Part shown: positions 9,601-17,272 of the stretch, piece after piece
How positions within the stretch are numbered: the first letter of the stretch is position 1
Layout of the letters: each line of letters begins with the position of its first letter
DNA from: Lentzea atacamensis
GTDB taxonomy: Bacteria; Actinomycetota; Actinomycetes; Mycobacteriales; Pseudonocardiaceae
DNA: 64,000 nt
Assembly (NCBI RefSeq): GCF_003269295.1
Contig: NZ_QLTT01000003.1
Coordinates: forward strand, 744,001-808,000
Direction: 5' to 3'
Made by a program: the position numbers and the translations under genes
Notes under the pieces: generated by a model
What the model saw: the letters and a program-made list of their open reading frames with translations, nothing else
The model's database searches: none
What the model was told of the DNA's origin: nothing

Positions 9601-9702
9601 ATCGCAGCCGTTGGCGGCGGCGCCGTCGCTGACGCCCTGCCACTGCTCACCGGTGAGCTCGATGAGCGGGCCTGCCGTGATCATGCCGATGGTGGGCCGC
9701 AC
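6700..9702 (-). CDS. soluble hybrid histidine kinase with LacI-type ligand-binding sensor domain
   Basis: A 1000-residue protein. Residues 1-310 form a LacI/PurR-like periplasmic-binding fold (MITAGPLIELTGEQWQGV start, RIGFVRGP, AAANDEFALGVV, VVGYDN, RAPFYEMGRRAADL) with no HTH and no signal peptide. It ends in the VVRRSCGC tail also seen in LacI-like sensor proteins. Residues ~320-570 are an unassigned helical/GAF-like region, and 575-635 a coiled coil. HisKA follows with His645 (GGIAHDFNNIL), then an ATPase domain (FTTKPAGKGTGLGLA G-box) and a C-terminal receiver with Asp936 (LIVTDVVMPKMGG). No membrane segment is evident, so it should read an intracellular, probably sugar-like ligand. GTG start at 9702 with GGGAGA upstream. 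No output regulator is adjacent apart from the XRE gene. Confidence 0.9.
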   Translation of the reverse strand: MRPTIGMITAGPLIELTGEQWQGVSDGAAANGCDLICFTGTELAHPDHHKRQANAVYDLIAPDRIDALVIWTTRISQQISEEAMREFAGRYAPIPIVSVEAHLADWPTVLMDNRRGMDQAVSHLIEVHGHQRIGFVRGPLAHAGAQDRYQGYVDALTRHGLQVEPELVTTPAPSWDPAAAADAVAKILDGAAAPPDAFAAANDEFALGVVTAVQEAGLGTPEDVAVVGYDNHTCIRSNDLGYQASARQSSGGVHRRVNIDAGTPALTTVRAPFYEMGRRAADLASALVRGEPVPALEIIPTELVVRRSCGCIPSGNGGSAPAHGNLDVPEHDTAEAVAANLRQGLGPKSAVLPDGWAERLTGLFLDAGRPGGSGGDFLELFAEHLRDSARAGCAAQSWWAPLFYLRRFALERGTDAGAIEDLWLRVQLMVSDVVERERTFEHLLHERQDQTVREAGQRLIVSRDVAELTGALVAELPRLGIPGCHVMTYESTREWSRPLMSYENGELRQDRTALSFRSTRLTPHRIDRPEPGSFVAAALFGLEEQLGFVLFEVGPMPGWVYEAIQQQLAGALRGIRMLERERQALAEAEQARRSLELAHAELEDRVRERTAALVDEIAERERLETRLRHAQKMEAIGRLTGGIAHDFNNILTVINGNSEAFLRRSSPDDPRRPEIEDIRHAGERAANLTHQLLAFTRQQVLNPERVDLNAAITKVRAMLTTLIGEDVELTLDLPEHVSHVWADAGQLEQILFNLAANARDAMPDGGVLHVGTDDVFLDACHAGRIVGVRPGHYVALVVSDTGTGMDESVQAQIFEPYFTTKPAGKGTGLGLATVFGIVQQSGGQIHLTSSPGAGTTVSVYLPRAQTSTAPLPRATPRKSPHSGSETILLVEDDSQVRAVTRRLLERSGYAVIEARDGLQALKHVDTHDDIDLIVTDVVMPKMGGPELAATVQRIRPGLPVLYVSGYTTEEKLDDAAVLLAKPYAEADLLDLVRRLLDRGC

Positions 9703-9804
9703 TGTCTCGCTGTCTCCCGCGAACCTCTCACACCCGGCTGTCGTGCAGCCGGAGCCAGCGTCAGATGGTACGCGCGGTGTGGAACACGCGACACCCCGTC
9801 ACGA

Positions 9805-10680
9805 TCAGTCCGGCCACTCCCAGCTGATGCCGATCACACCGGAGTTCATGCCGCTTGTCGCGACGTGCACCGCGTGGTGGGCGTTGAGCATCAGTTCTTT
9901 CACCCGATGCCGGTCCACGTACAGATCGGTGCGGAAGTAGTCGTGCACCCGTGAAGGCAGCGCGTCCGGGTGAAACCGCACCTCCATCAGGCAGGTGCCC
10001 TCCGGCCGGCGAAAAGCGTGCGCGAAGTCGCTTTCGGACTCGGAGGTCGTGGCGTCGTGCAGCTCGTACTCCCACACCCACGTCTCGCCGGACTGGAGCC
10101 GTTGCCCGAAGAGCAGTTCAGCGGCCAACGCTCGTCCTTCCCGGTGGCGCAGCAGTCGCCCGACCGCACAGTTGCGCACCGGCACGACGCGGACACGATC
10201 GATCGCACAGCCCGGTGCGCCGAAGTAACGCACCACAGTTCTGTCGACGTCGTCCCGCCGGGCGCGGGCGAGGCTGCGGACGGTGACGCGCGACGGGCTG
10301 CGGTGCGCGTCCACGGTCACCGCGTGCTCGGAGGTGATCACCTCGAGATTCCAGTCCCGCGCACCGGGGAGCATGTCGAGCAGTTCGCCCATCGGGCCGT
10401 GGTACTCGTCCACGCCCTGCTGTGGCCGGAACGGCGTCAGGTGGTGAGTGGCCAGCAGACCCGTCAACGCGTTGCGGGGCAGGCCGAGGATCTCCTCCAG
10501 CACGGCGACGGCGCGCAACGAGTTGGGCCGCTGGGGCCGCGCGCGGCCGTGCTGCCAGTCGCTGAGACTGGCCAGCCCGATCTGGATCCCTCGCTCTGCC
10601 AGCCGCGACCGCAACCGGTCGAGCGGCAGCCCGCGCTCGCGGATCGCGGTGCGCAACACGAGATGAAACGGTCCGGTCAT
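9805..10680 (-). CDS. XRE-type helix-turn-helix regulator
   Basis: A 291-residue protein. Residues ~5-75 form a helix-turn-helix (LDRLRSRLAERGIQIG, then SLSDWQHGRARPQRPNSLRA, the second and recognition helices), followed by a leucine-rich helix. The C-terminal ~210 residues are not a domain I recognise: mixed alpha/beta, many Arg, His and Val, with a conserved-looking WVWEYELHD segment. Similar proteins are common in Streptomyces and Amycolatopsis as uncharacterised regulators. The ATG is preceded by AGGAGCACG. It is divergent from the secreted trypsin gene, so it may control that gene or itself from the shared 199-bp region; this is a neighbour argument only. Confidence 0.82.
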   Translation of the reverse strand: MTGPFHLVLRTAIRERGLPLDRLRSRLAERGIQIGLASLSDWQHGRARPQRPNSLRAVAVLEEILGLPRNALTGLLATHHLTPFRPQQGVDEYHGPMGELLDMLPGARDWNLEVITSEHAVTVDAHRSPSRVTVRSLARARRDDVDRTVVRYFGAPGCAIDRVRVVPVRNCAVGRLLRHREGRALAAELLFGQRLQSGETWVWEYELHDATTSESESDFAHAFRRPEGTCLMEVRFHPDALPSRVHDYFRTDLYVDRHRVKELMLNAHHAVHVATSGMNSGVIGISWEWPD

Positions 10681-10879
10681 CGTGCTCCTCGCCGGTCCAC
10701 CTTACGGCGGTGCGCGACAAGAGGTCCAGACCATCGCCGTGGCGGCGGCGCATCATATTCAGAAGCGCCGCAGGCGGTTAGCCCATTTGCAGCACCGAAG
10801 TTTCGGACTTAGATCCGGCCGTTTCGTCCGTTGGACCCTTCAGGGAATTCTCCTTCGACCCATCGAACGTGAGGTTCCC

Positions 10880-12064
10880 ATGCGCGGACTGGTCAAGGGC
10901 ATGCTGGCGGCGGCCGCCGTCCTGATCCTGACGGGATCGGCGGTCGTGCCGGCGACAGCACAGGAACAGCCCGATCCGTTGACCCCGACCATCATCGGTG
11001 GCGTCGATGCCACCGAGAACTACGGCTTCATCGCCTCGATGCAGGGCAACTCCGGCGGACACTTCTGCGGCGGCGCCCTGATCCGGCCCACCTGGGTGCT
11101 GACGGCCAAGCACTGCATGGCCGGCGAGGTCCCGAGCGGGGTGCAGATCAGGATCGGCAGTAACAACCGCAACTCCGGCGGCACGGTGGCCAGGGTCAGG
11201 CGCTGGGTGGACCACAGCAACGCGGACACCTCGCTCGTCGAGTTGACGGCGCCGGTCACACACCAGCCGATCTCCATCGCACCGGTCGTCGCGCCCGGTT
11301 CGACGGTGCGGCTGCTCGGCTGGGGCGCCACGACGTGCAATCCCGGCGGCGGTTGCGGCGGCGCGCCCACCAACCTCAGGCAGGTCGACGTGCCCGTGCT
11401 GCCCGACAGTGCCTGCGGCACCGGGCAATGGGTGATCTGCCTGGACAACAAGGACGGCAAGAGCGCCTGTTACGGCGACTCGGGAGGCCCGCTCCTGGTG
11501 GGCACACCCGGCAACTGGAGGCTCGGTGGTGACACGTCCGGTGGTCCCGCTGTCTGCGGCACCGCGCGCTTCTACTACGCGGAACTCCAGGGCAGCGTGA
11601 ACACGTGGATCAACAGCGTCGCCGGCCCTGACGGTCCTCCTCCTGGCAACAACCTCGCACTGAACAAGCCCGCCACGGGTTCGGCCGCCTGCAACGCGAA
11701 CGAAGGCGCCGCGAAGGCCGTGAACGGCAGCGTCTCCGGTGGCACCACCGACAAGTGGTGCTCGACGGCCGGGACGAAGTCGCTGCAGGTCGACCTCGGC
11801 TCCGGCCATGCGCTGAAGAAGCTGGTGGTCAAGCACGCTGGCGCCGGCGGTGAGTCCGCGACGTTCAACACCAGGGACTTCGATCTGGCCGTGTCGCCCG
11901 ACGGCAGCACCTGGACCACGGTGACGACGGTGCGCGGCAACGCGAGCGGCACCACCGAGCACGCGATCGGCAACAGCGCCAGGCACATCCGTCTCACGGT
12001 GGTCACCGGTGCGCAGTCCGGCGGGAACGTTGCCCGCATCTACGAGTTCGAGGCGTACGCGTAG
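10880..12064 (+). CDS. secreted S1-family trypsin-like protease with C-terminal F5/8 type C (discoidin) domain
   Basis: A 394-residue preproprotein. A Sec signal peptide (residues 1-28, ending ATA-QEQ) and a short propeptide precede the mature N-terminus IIGGVDA at 38. The catalytic triad is visible: His78 (LTAKHC), Asp116 (ADTSLVEL) and Ser201 (CYGDSGGPL). Several cysteines are placed as in bacterial trypsins. After a Pro/Gly linker (about 250), the C-terminal ~135 residues form an F5/8C/discoidin-like beta-sandwich (NLALNKPATGS start, ARIYEFEAYA end) that usually binds glycans. The frame is open to 10682, but ATG 10880 with GTGAGG upstream and the signal peptide fixes the start. An extracellular protease for polymer or tissue degradation is likely. 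Confidence 0.93.
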   Translation: MRGLVKGMLAAAAVLILTGSAVVPATAQEQPDPLTPTIIGGVDATENYGFIASMQGNSGGHFCGGALIRPTWVLTAKHCMAGEVPSGVQIRIGSNNRNSGGTVARVRRWVDHSNADTSLVELTAPVTHQPISIAPVVAPGSTVRLLGWGATTCNPGGGCGGAPTNLRQVDVPVLPDSACGTGQWVICLDNKDGKSACYGDSGGPLLVGTPGNWRLGGDTSGGPAVCGTARFYYAELQGSVNTWINSVAGPDGPPPGNNLALNKPATGSAACNANEGAAKAVNGSVSGGTTDKWCSTAGTKSLQVDLGSGHALKKLVVKHAGAGGESATFNTRDFDLAVSPDGSTWTTVTTVRGNASGTTEHAIGNSARHIRLTVVTGAQSGGNVARIYEFEAYA

Positions 12065-12134
12065 CCGAGGGGCAAGCGTGTCCACCTGATGAACACCGTT
12101 GACGAAGACGTCCAGCCGCACCGATCTTGGCTGC

Positions 12135-12671
12135 ATGACTCAGATCGGAGTGTTGGTCGGAAATCCGCGCCCGGCCTCGCGCACGTGGCATGCCGCGCTC
12201 GCGCTGCGCGATGCCGTGCGACGGGTGCTCAGTCTCGGTGTCTCCGGCGCGGGTCCGCTCGTCGACGCGGCGGACCTCGCTCAGGAGGTGTTCGCGCCGG
12301 GGGCGGAGAAGGTCCGTGCGGCACTCGCTGAGCTGGCAAAGGCCGACGTGCTCGTCATCGCGACGCCGACGTACAAGGCGACGTACACGGGACTGCTCAA
12401 GGCCGTGCTGGATCAGGCACCAGCGGGCTGGTTGCGCGGCAAGGTCGTGGTGCCGTTGCAGGTCGCCGCGTCCGACCGCCACGCTCTCGCGGTCGAGCTG
12501 CACCTGCGGCCGTTGCTCGTGGAGCTGGGTGGACGTGTTGCAGGACAAGGGATCTTTCTCAACGAGTCGGAACTCGCGAGCACGCCGGAGGAGTTGACCA
12601 GCGCCCTCGTGGAGCGGCTCGACGCCGGTGCGTTGAACGCACTCGTCTCGGCGCCGGAGCTCGTGTCGTGA
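12135..12671 (+). CDS. NADPH-dependent FMN reductase (SsuE/MsuE-like flavodoxin fold)
   Basis: A 178-residue flavodoxin-fold protein. The N-terminal VGNPRPASRTW loop binds the FMN phosphate, and the TPTYKATYTGLLKAVLDQ segment contacts the isoalloxazine and forms the dimer interface, both characteristic of NADPH:FMN reductases such as SsuE. ATG 12135 is preferred over upstream in-frame codons because it places the phosphate-binding loop at the normal distance. It overlaps the next gene by 4 bp (GTGA). Together they look like a small flavin-redox module that could feed reduced FMN to a monooxygenase not present nearby. The substrate partner is unknown. Confidence 0.88.
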   Translation: MTQIGVLVGNPRPASRTWHAALALRDAVRRVLSLGVSGAGPLVDAADLAQEVFAPGAEKVRAALAELAKADVLVIATPTYKATYTGLLKAVLDQAPAGWLRGKVVVPLQVAASDRHALAVELHLRPLLVELGGRVAGQGIFLNESELASTPEELTSALVERLDAGALNALVSAPELVS

Positions 12672-13153
12672 GCACGGTGTCCGAACAACTTCGCACAGCG
12701 CTGCGCGGCCATCCGCAGGCGGTCACCATCGTCACCGCGGCGAGCGCGGGCGGGCCTGTCGGAGTGACGGTCAGCTCGTTCGGCTCGGCGAGCCTGCACC
12801 CACCTCTGATCGTGGTCTGGATCGGCGAACGCGCGTCCGCGTGGCCAGTGCTGCGCACGGCTCCGTTGTTCGCCGTGCACCTGTTGGGTGCCGAGCAGGC
12901 CGAGCTCGCAGACCTGTTCGCCCGCACCGGCGCCGATCGCTTCGGGCCGGACACGGCGTGGGCGCCGGACAGCGACGGCGTGCCCCATCTGCTCGACGCG
13001 CCGATCCGGTTGCGCTGCCGTGCTGTTCGCCGGATCGCGGTCGGCGACCACGTCGGGCTCGTCGGCGAACCGGTCGAGATCCAGCACGCCTGCCACGCGA
13101 ACCCGGCCACGCCACTCGTCCGCCACCAGGGCCGCTACACCTCGGTCGGCTGA
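12668..13153 (+). CDS. flavin reductase-like FMN-binding protein
   Basis: A 161-residue split-barrel protein of the flavin-reductase-like family (HpaC/RutF type). Diagnostic stretches are HPQAVTIVTAA followed by GVTVSSFGSASLHPPLIVVWI, in which TVSSF and the following Pro bind flavin. It is translated from a GTG that overlaps the stop of the FMN reductase by 4 bp. Family members use NAD(P)H to reduce FMN for a partner monooxygenase, or bind flavin themselves. Two flavin-handling proteins in one operon with no visible oxygenase suggest that the oxygenase lies elsewhere or was lost. Confidence 0.88.
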   Translation: MSTVSEQLRTALRGHPQAVTIVTAASAGGPVGVTVSSFGSASLHPPLIVVWIGERASAWPVLRTAPLFAVHLLGAEQAELADLFARTGADRFGPDTAWAPDSDGVPHLLDAPIRLRCRAVRRIAVGDHVGLVGEPVEIQHACHANPATPLVRHQGRYTSVG

Positions 13154-13298
13154 TCTCAGCCCTGTAGTCACTTTCTGTAGCGACGCGCTCACCAGCCGAG
13201 ATGTGGGCATGAACACTCGCCTGTGACGTTCTCGTGTTCATTTCGTAATATGGCCCGCCGTGTGACCATGCCCCGTCCCCGACGCAAGGTGTTCCCGA

Positions 13299-13958
13299 AT
13301 GCCGGGCCGACATAGAACGAAGCAGACACCCAGCCGGAAGCTGCCCATCGCAGTCGCCGCCACCCTCACCCTGGGTCTGGTCGTGACCTTCTGGGTCGTC
13401 CGCACTTCCGACCAGCCGATCGATCCCACCGGAGCGGCCGCCCAGCTGGCCGCCTCGTCGACCCCCGTCAGCCGGGACCTGCCGCCTGTCACGACCTCGA
13501 CCACCGCGCCGCCGTCCTCGCAACCTCCGACGACCACGACGACGACCGCGCCTCCGGTGACCACGACCCCACCGAAGATCGCCACACCGCCGCCCGCGCC
13601 GCCCTGTCCGACCGTCCTGGACGGAGTCAAACCGCATGTGGCGCAAGTGGGTCACCACCTCGCGGGCAAGTTCGGCGTCAACGACATCGGGGGCGCCGCC
13701 GGCCGTGGCGGCTCCGGCGACCATCCCGCCGGCCTGGCGCTGGACTTCATGGTCGACACCGCCACTGGCAACGCTCTGGCCGACCACGTGCTGGCCAACC
13801 GCCGGGCGTTCGGCGTCACCTACGTGATCTGGCGCCAGCGCTACAACGACGGCAGTGGCTGGTCGGCGATGGAGGACCGGGGTAGTCCCACGGCCAATCA
13901 CATGGACCACGTGCACGTGTCGTTCCAGGCGAGCGCGACCGTCAAGGTCACCTGCTGA
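13299..13958 (+). CDS. membrane-anchored Pro/Thr-rich protein with ARB_07466-like C-terminal domain
   Basis: A 219-residue protein. Residues 1-17 are basic, residues 18-36 a hydrophobic segment (signal anchor), and residues ~60-110 a Thr/Pro low-complexity stalk. The C-terminal ~110-residue domain (CPTVLDGVKPHVAQVGHHL, then DHPAGLALDFMV, NHMDHVHVSF) is the ARB_07466-like domain common in actinobacterial exported proteins. Its H-x6-D and H-x-H residues resemble the metal site of D-Ala-D-Ala/M15-like peptidases. A cell-wall-facing role is likely. The start ATG 13299 has AAGGTG upstream. Confidence 0.8.
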   Translation: MPGRHRTKQTPSRKLPIAVAATLTLGLVVTFWVVRTSDQPIDPTGAAAQLAASSTPVSRDLPPVTTSTTAPPSSQPPTTTTTTAPPVTTTPPKIATPPPAPPCPTVLDGVKPHVAQVGHHLAGKFGVNDIGGAAGRGGSGDHPAGLALDFMVDTATGNALADHVLANRRAFGVTYVIWRQRYNDGSGWSAMEDRGSPTANHMDHVHVSFQASATVKVTC

Positions 13959-14077
13959 CAATTCGTCTGCGGAGATCATTCGTTGTTGTCACCCGATCGG
14001 TCTAGTTACGTAGCCGGTCTGGACGACGACTTCATGGATGCGAGCTTCGACCGCTCAATCCTGGAGGTCATTTCCGA

Positions 14078-14629
14078 ATGAGACGTCTCCGAAGACTCTG
14101 GCTGTTACCGGTGGGCGCGGCGCTGTCGCTCGTGACCACTGGTGTCAGCCAGGCCAACCCATTTCCGAACAACTACGACAGTGCGGTGGCGGACAGCTCG
14201 CTGCACACCTTCTGCACCACTTCCGGATTCACCACCGACCGCACCGTCGCCACTTACGCGATGTCGGTCCTCGACCTCACCACCGACATGACGGATTCCG
14301 ATCTGGGCGGTTGTTCGAGTTTCTCGACCGACGTGTGGTGGTGGCAACAGGATCTGCCCGGCACCTTGCGCGGTGAACGTTCCTGCTTCTCGCACAGCAG
14401 TCCTGGGGTGTGCGACTCGTCCGACGTCAAGCTCGACTACGGGCAGCTCGACATCGGCGACAACGACTGGGAAGACCGCCGCAAGACCTCCGTGCACGAA
14501 CTGGGGCACAGCGTCGGACTCGGCCACGACACGATCAGCGCCATGATCTCCGGCGAGGTTCCCAGCACCGCACTGCAGTGGCGCCGGTACAGCGCCCACG
14601 ACATCGCCCACCTCAACGCCCAGTACTGA
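14078..14629 (+). CDS. secreted matrixin-type (metzincin) zinc metalloprotease
   Basis: A 183-residue exported protein with a Sec signal peptide (residues 1-26, ending SQA-NPF). The zinc site HELGHSVGLGH occupies residues 140-150: His140, His144 and His150 as ligands, Glu141 catalytic. Downstream, ISAMISGEV would be the metzincin Met-turn (Met at about 156). It is shorter than most matrixins, with four to five cysteines in the N-terminal half. The lipoprotein gene starts 12 bp downstream and is probably co-transcribed. A secreted protease or toxin-like role is possible; the substrate is unknown. Confidence 0.88.
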   Translation: MRRLRRLWLLPVGAALSLVTTGVSQANPFPNNYDSAVADSSLHTFCTTSGFTTDRTVATYAMSVLDLTTDMTDSDLGGCSSFSTDVWWWQQDLPGTLRGERSCFSHSSPGVCDSSDVKLDYGQLDIGDNDWEDRRKTSVHELGHSVGLGHDTISAMISGEVPSTALQWRRYSAHDIAHLNAQY

Positions 14630-14641
14630 GAGGAGCCTGAC

Positions 14642-15310
14642 ATGCGACGATCCATCATCGTGACCGTGATCGCGGCAGGCAGCCTCCTGCTGACGGCGTG
14701 CGGCACCACCACCAACCCGTCCGCCGGCGCTCCGGAAGGCGGCTCGGCCGAGGCCTTCGCCGCCCAGCTGGGCCGCGACTACCACGCGGACTACGACCCC
14801 CTGGCTTCACCGCGCCGGGCACTCGACCTCAGCGACCTGATCGTGCGCGGCACCGTCGAGGAAGTGTTCGACGGCATTTCCACCACCTTCCCGGACAAGC
14901 AGAGCACCGAACGGGCCCAGGGTTCCCACGTCACATTCCGGGTCTCGGTCGCAGAAGTCCTGTCCGGTCCCGCCGACGCGGTCAAGGACCGCACCGTGTA
15001 CGTCCAGGTGTCGAAGAGCCGCTCCATCCCGACCGGGGATCTGGCGAAAGCGAACCCCAGGGCGCAGGCGGTGCTCATCCTGGACGACATCACCGACTGG
15101 AAACCCGCGCCGAACGCAACCGTGAATCGTCCGGATCGGATTCCGGACGGCGTTCCACTCTACTTCGCGTTCACCGACGGCCTGTGGATGCAGGGCGCGA
15201 ATGACAAAGCGATGGTGAGCAGCACCGCCCACCGCGAGGATTTCGCGCCTGCGTGGGGCAAGCCGAACACGCTCGATGATCTCGTGACGGCCATCAAGAG
15301 GGCCAAGTAG
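14642..15310 (+). CDS. putative lipoprotein
   Basis: A 222-residue protein with a lipoprotein signal peptide (lipobox LLTAC, Cys at residue 20) and a Thr/Gly-rich tether. The mature region begins with an SDLIVRGTVEEV segment, followed by beta-rich sequence (VTFRVSVAEVLSG, TVYVQVSKS, VLILDDITDW). This pattern resembles a small OB-like or ferritin-unrelated beta domain seen in uncharacterised actinobacterial lipoproteins. It follows the metzincin by 12 bp with GAGAGGAGCC before the ATG, so it is likely co-transcribed and could be the protease's membrane-tethered partner or inhibitor; that is inference. A hairpin terminator follows. Confidence 0.8.
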   Translation: MRRSIIVTVIAAGSLLLTACGTTTNPSAGAPEGGSAEAFAAQLGRDYHADYDPLASPRRALDLSDLIVRGTVEEVFDGISTTFPDKQSTERAQGSHVTFRVSVAEVLSGPADAVKDRTVYVQVSKSRSIPTGDLAKANPRAQAVLILDDITDWKPAPNATVNRPDRIPDGVPLYFAFTDGLWMQGANDKAMVSSTAHREDFAPAWGKPNTLDDLVTAIKRAK

Positions 15311-15316
15311 ATTCGT

Positions 15317-15353
15317 GGTGGGGCGTTTCCGGATTCATCGGAACAGCCCCATC
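15317..15353 (+). terminator. hairpin terminator after the metzincin-lipoprotein operon
   Basis: An imperfect hairpin begins 7 bp after the lipoprotein stop: TGGGGC and GTTTCCG pair with CGGAAC and GCCCCA around the loop ATTCAT. No strong T-tract follows, as is usual for high-GC actinobacteria. Confidence 0.6.
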
Positions 15354-15606
15354 ACGGTTCCTCGTCGTCATCGGACGGGTGCTCGTAGGCGAGTTCGAGC
15401 GGCTCGCCCCGGAACACCCACTGCGTCAGCGTCGCTCGACTCTCCGGCTGCCTCCGGCGCGACGAACACACAGACGTTGGACGTGCCTTTCCTCTCCGCA
15501 TTCCTGGACCCTGCATCGAGACGACACGATGGTTGATGACAGCTGCGAACAGGTGAGCACTTGGTTGGAGCGGGTTCGTGAGTCCGACGCGGGATTGGTC
15601 CCTGGA

Positions 15607-17055
15607 TCAGGGTCCGGGCCGGACCGCGAGCCCAGGTGCACCAGACGCCTTGAAGTTCGCCCACGCCGCAGGATCGCCGGTGTGGTAGACGATCGCCTTC
15701 TGGCTGCCGGTGAAGACGTCGGCCTCCTGCCTGGGCGGTGTCGAGCCCAGGTAGACCGCGGTCAGTGCCGGATTGCCGCGGACCGCGCCCGGCCCGAGCC
15801 GGGTGACGCCCGGTATGACCACGGTGGTCAGCTTCGCGTTGTTGGTGATGGCGTTGTGCCAGACCGTGGACAGCCGAGGGGCGTGGACCCAGCGCAGGTT
15901 CGAGAAGCCCGTGACCGCGTTCTTGTCGATCTCGGTGAGGGCTGGCAGGCGCAGCCCGATGAGCTTGTTGTTCAGGTCGAAGCAGTTGATGCCCAGGTAC
16001 TCCAGCTTGGGCAGGTTGACCGACACCAGCTCGTGGCTGTCGTTCAACGCGTTGCGACCGAGCCGTCGCAGCGCGGGCGCGGTGAAGTACTGGAGACGGG
16101 AGGCGTCGTCGAACGCGAAGTCGTCGACTTCGGTGGCGTTCGGCAAGTTCACCTTGACCAGGTACTGGTTGCGGCGGAAGGCGTCGTGGGCGATCGTGCC
16201 GGCGTTGGGCAGGTACAGGACGCTCAGCTTGGCGTACGGGGCGTGCCCGAAGGCCATGACGCCGATCGACCGGGCGCCGCGCAGCCGCACCTCGCCGAAG
16301 TTGTGGTTGCTGAACGCACCGTCGGGCACCGCGTCCAGGTCGTCGAGGACGAGCTGCTTGACCCAGGTGTCCCACCAGCCGTTGTGCCAGAGGTAGGGGG
16401 ATTTGCCGCCCCGGGCTTGCTGGCCCGCGCACGGCAACCCGGATGCGGGGGTGCATTCTCGTCCACCCTGAATGCTGCGGAGGTTGTACACGTGGAGCCG
16501 GCTGAGGTTGCCCAGGCCGAGATCGCGGTGCACGCCCTGCAGCGCGGCGAGGTCGCCGTCGGAGAGCGCCGTGCCGCCGGTGAGGTACAGCGCGATCCCG
16601 GTCGCCTTGGCAAGTTCCGGTTTGCGTTCGGCCAGGCGGGCCTTGAGGGCGTTGGTGGTGACGTCGTACTGGAACGCCAGGGTCCCCTCGGCCAGTTGGT
16701 GGTCACCGGGTTTGCTGACCTGATAGCGGTAGCCGTCGTTGCGGCGCAGATCGGGGTCGTTGGCGAACACCGGGTCCGGTCCGGGATCGGCGGCCGGATC
16801 CTCGGGCAGCGTGCCGTCGGAGTACGGCAGGCTCGCTCGAACGGATCGTCGTTCCGTACTTGGCGTGGTGGACGTCGTGGAGACCTGCGCCGACGTGATC
16901 GTCGTGCCTGGTGGGCGTGACACAGTGACATCGGCGGCGGCCGGCGGCTCGGAGGAGTCTCCGCTCGAAACGAGGACGACCGCTCCGGCGCCCGAGACGG
17001 CCAGGACGATACCGACGACGGCAAGGATCGTTTTTCGTTTCGTGTCGGTGTTCAT
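15607..17055 (-). CDS. membrane-anchored BspA-like leucine-rich-repeat (LRR_5) surface protein
   Basis: A 482-residue protein. A basic N-terminus and hydrophobic segment (residues ~8-30) form an uncleaved anchor or signal, followed by a Ser/Thr/Pro spacer to about 85. From about residue 230 to the end runs a series of ~23-residue LRR_5/BspA-type repeats with the pattern L-x-x-V-x-L-P-x-x-x-x-I-x-x-x-A-F (for example VNLPNATEVDDFAFDDAS and VNLPKLEYLGINCF). It ends with a YHTGDPAAWANFKAS segment typical of the repeat cap. BspA-like proteins are best known as adhesins of anaerobes and are uncommon in actinomycetes. Surface binding is likely; the partner is unknown. Confidence 0.85.
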   Translation of the reverse strand: MNTDTKRKTILAVVGIVLAVSGAGAVVLVSSGDSSEPPAAADVTVSRPPGTTITSAQVSTTSTTPSTERRSVRASLPYSDGTLPEDPAADPGPDPVFANDPDLRRNDGYRYQVSKPGDHQLAEGTLAFQYDVTTNALKARLAERKPELAKATGIALYLTGGTALSDGDLAALQGVHRDLGLGNLSRLHVYNLRSIQGGRECTPASGLPCAGQQARGGKSPYLWHNGWWDTWVKQLVLDDLDAVPDGAFSNHNFGEVRLRGARSIGVMAFGHAPYAKLSVLYLPNAGTIAHDAFRRNQYLVKVNLPNATEVDDFAFDDASRLQYFTAPALRRLGRNALNDSHELVSVNLPKLEYLGINCFDLNNKLIGLRLPALTEIDKNAVTGFSNLRWVHAPRLSTVWHNAITNNAKLTTVVIPGVTRLGPGAVRGNPALTAVYLGSTPPRQEADVFTGSQKAIVYHTGDPAAWANFKASGAPGLAVRPGP

Positions 17056-17272
17056 GCCACTGCCTCGGAGTCAGAGCGGATGGTCTGCCCGATACCGCCG
17101 AACGGACGTGGTGCCGGTCCTGATCACACTGGAGTGTGAACGCTAACACGGAGCCTCGGCGCCGACCGCCGCGTACCGAGTCGGCGCTGATTTGTGCGAG
17201 TGATGCGCATTCTCGTTGCCGCACGAGCTCGCGGTCGTTGTTCAACAGGTAGGGATCTTGCGGAACGGGGGC

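Noticed and set aside
10795..10806. CCGAAGTTTCGG palindrome upstream of the trypsin gene
   Set aside because: Short and single; not distinguishable from chance in this composition.
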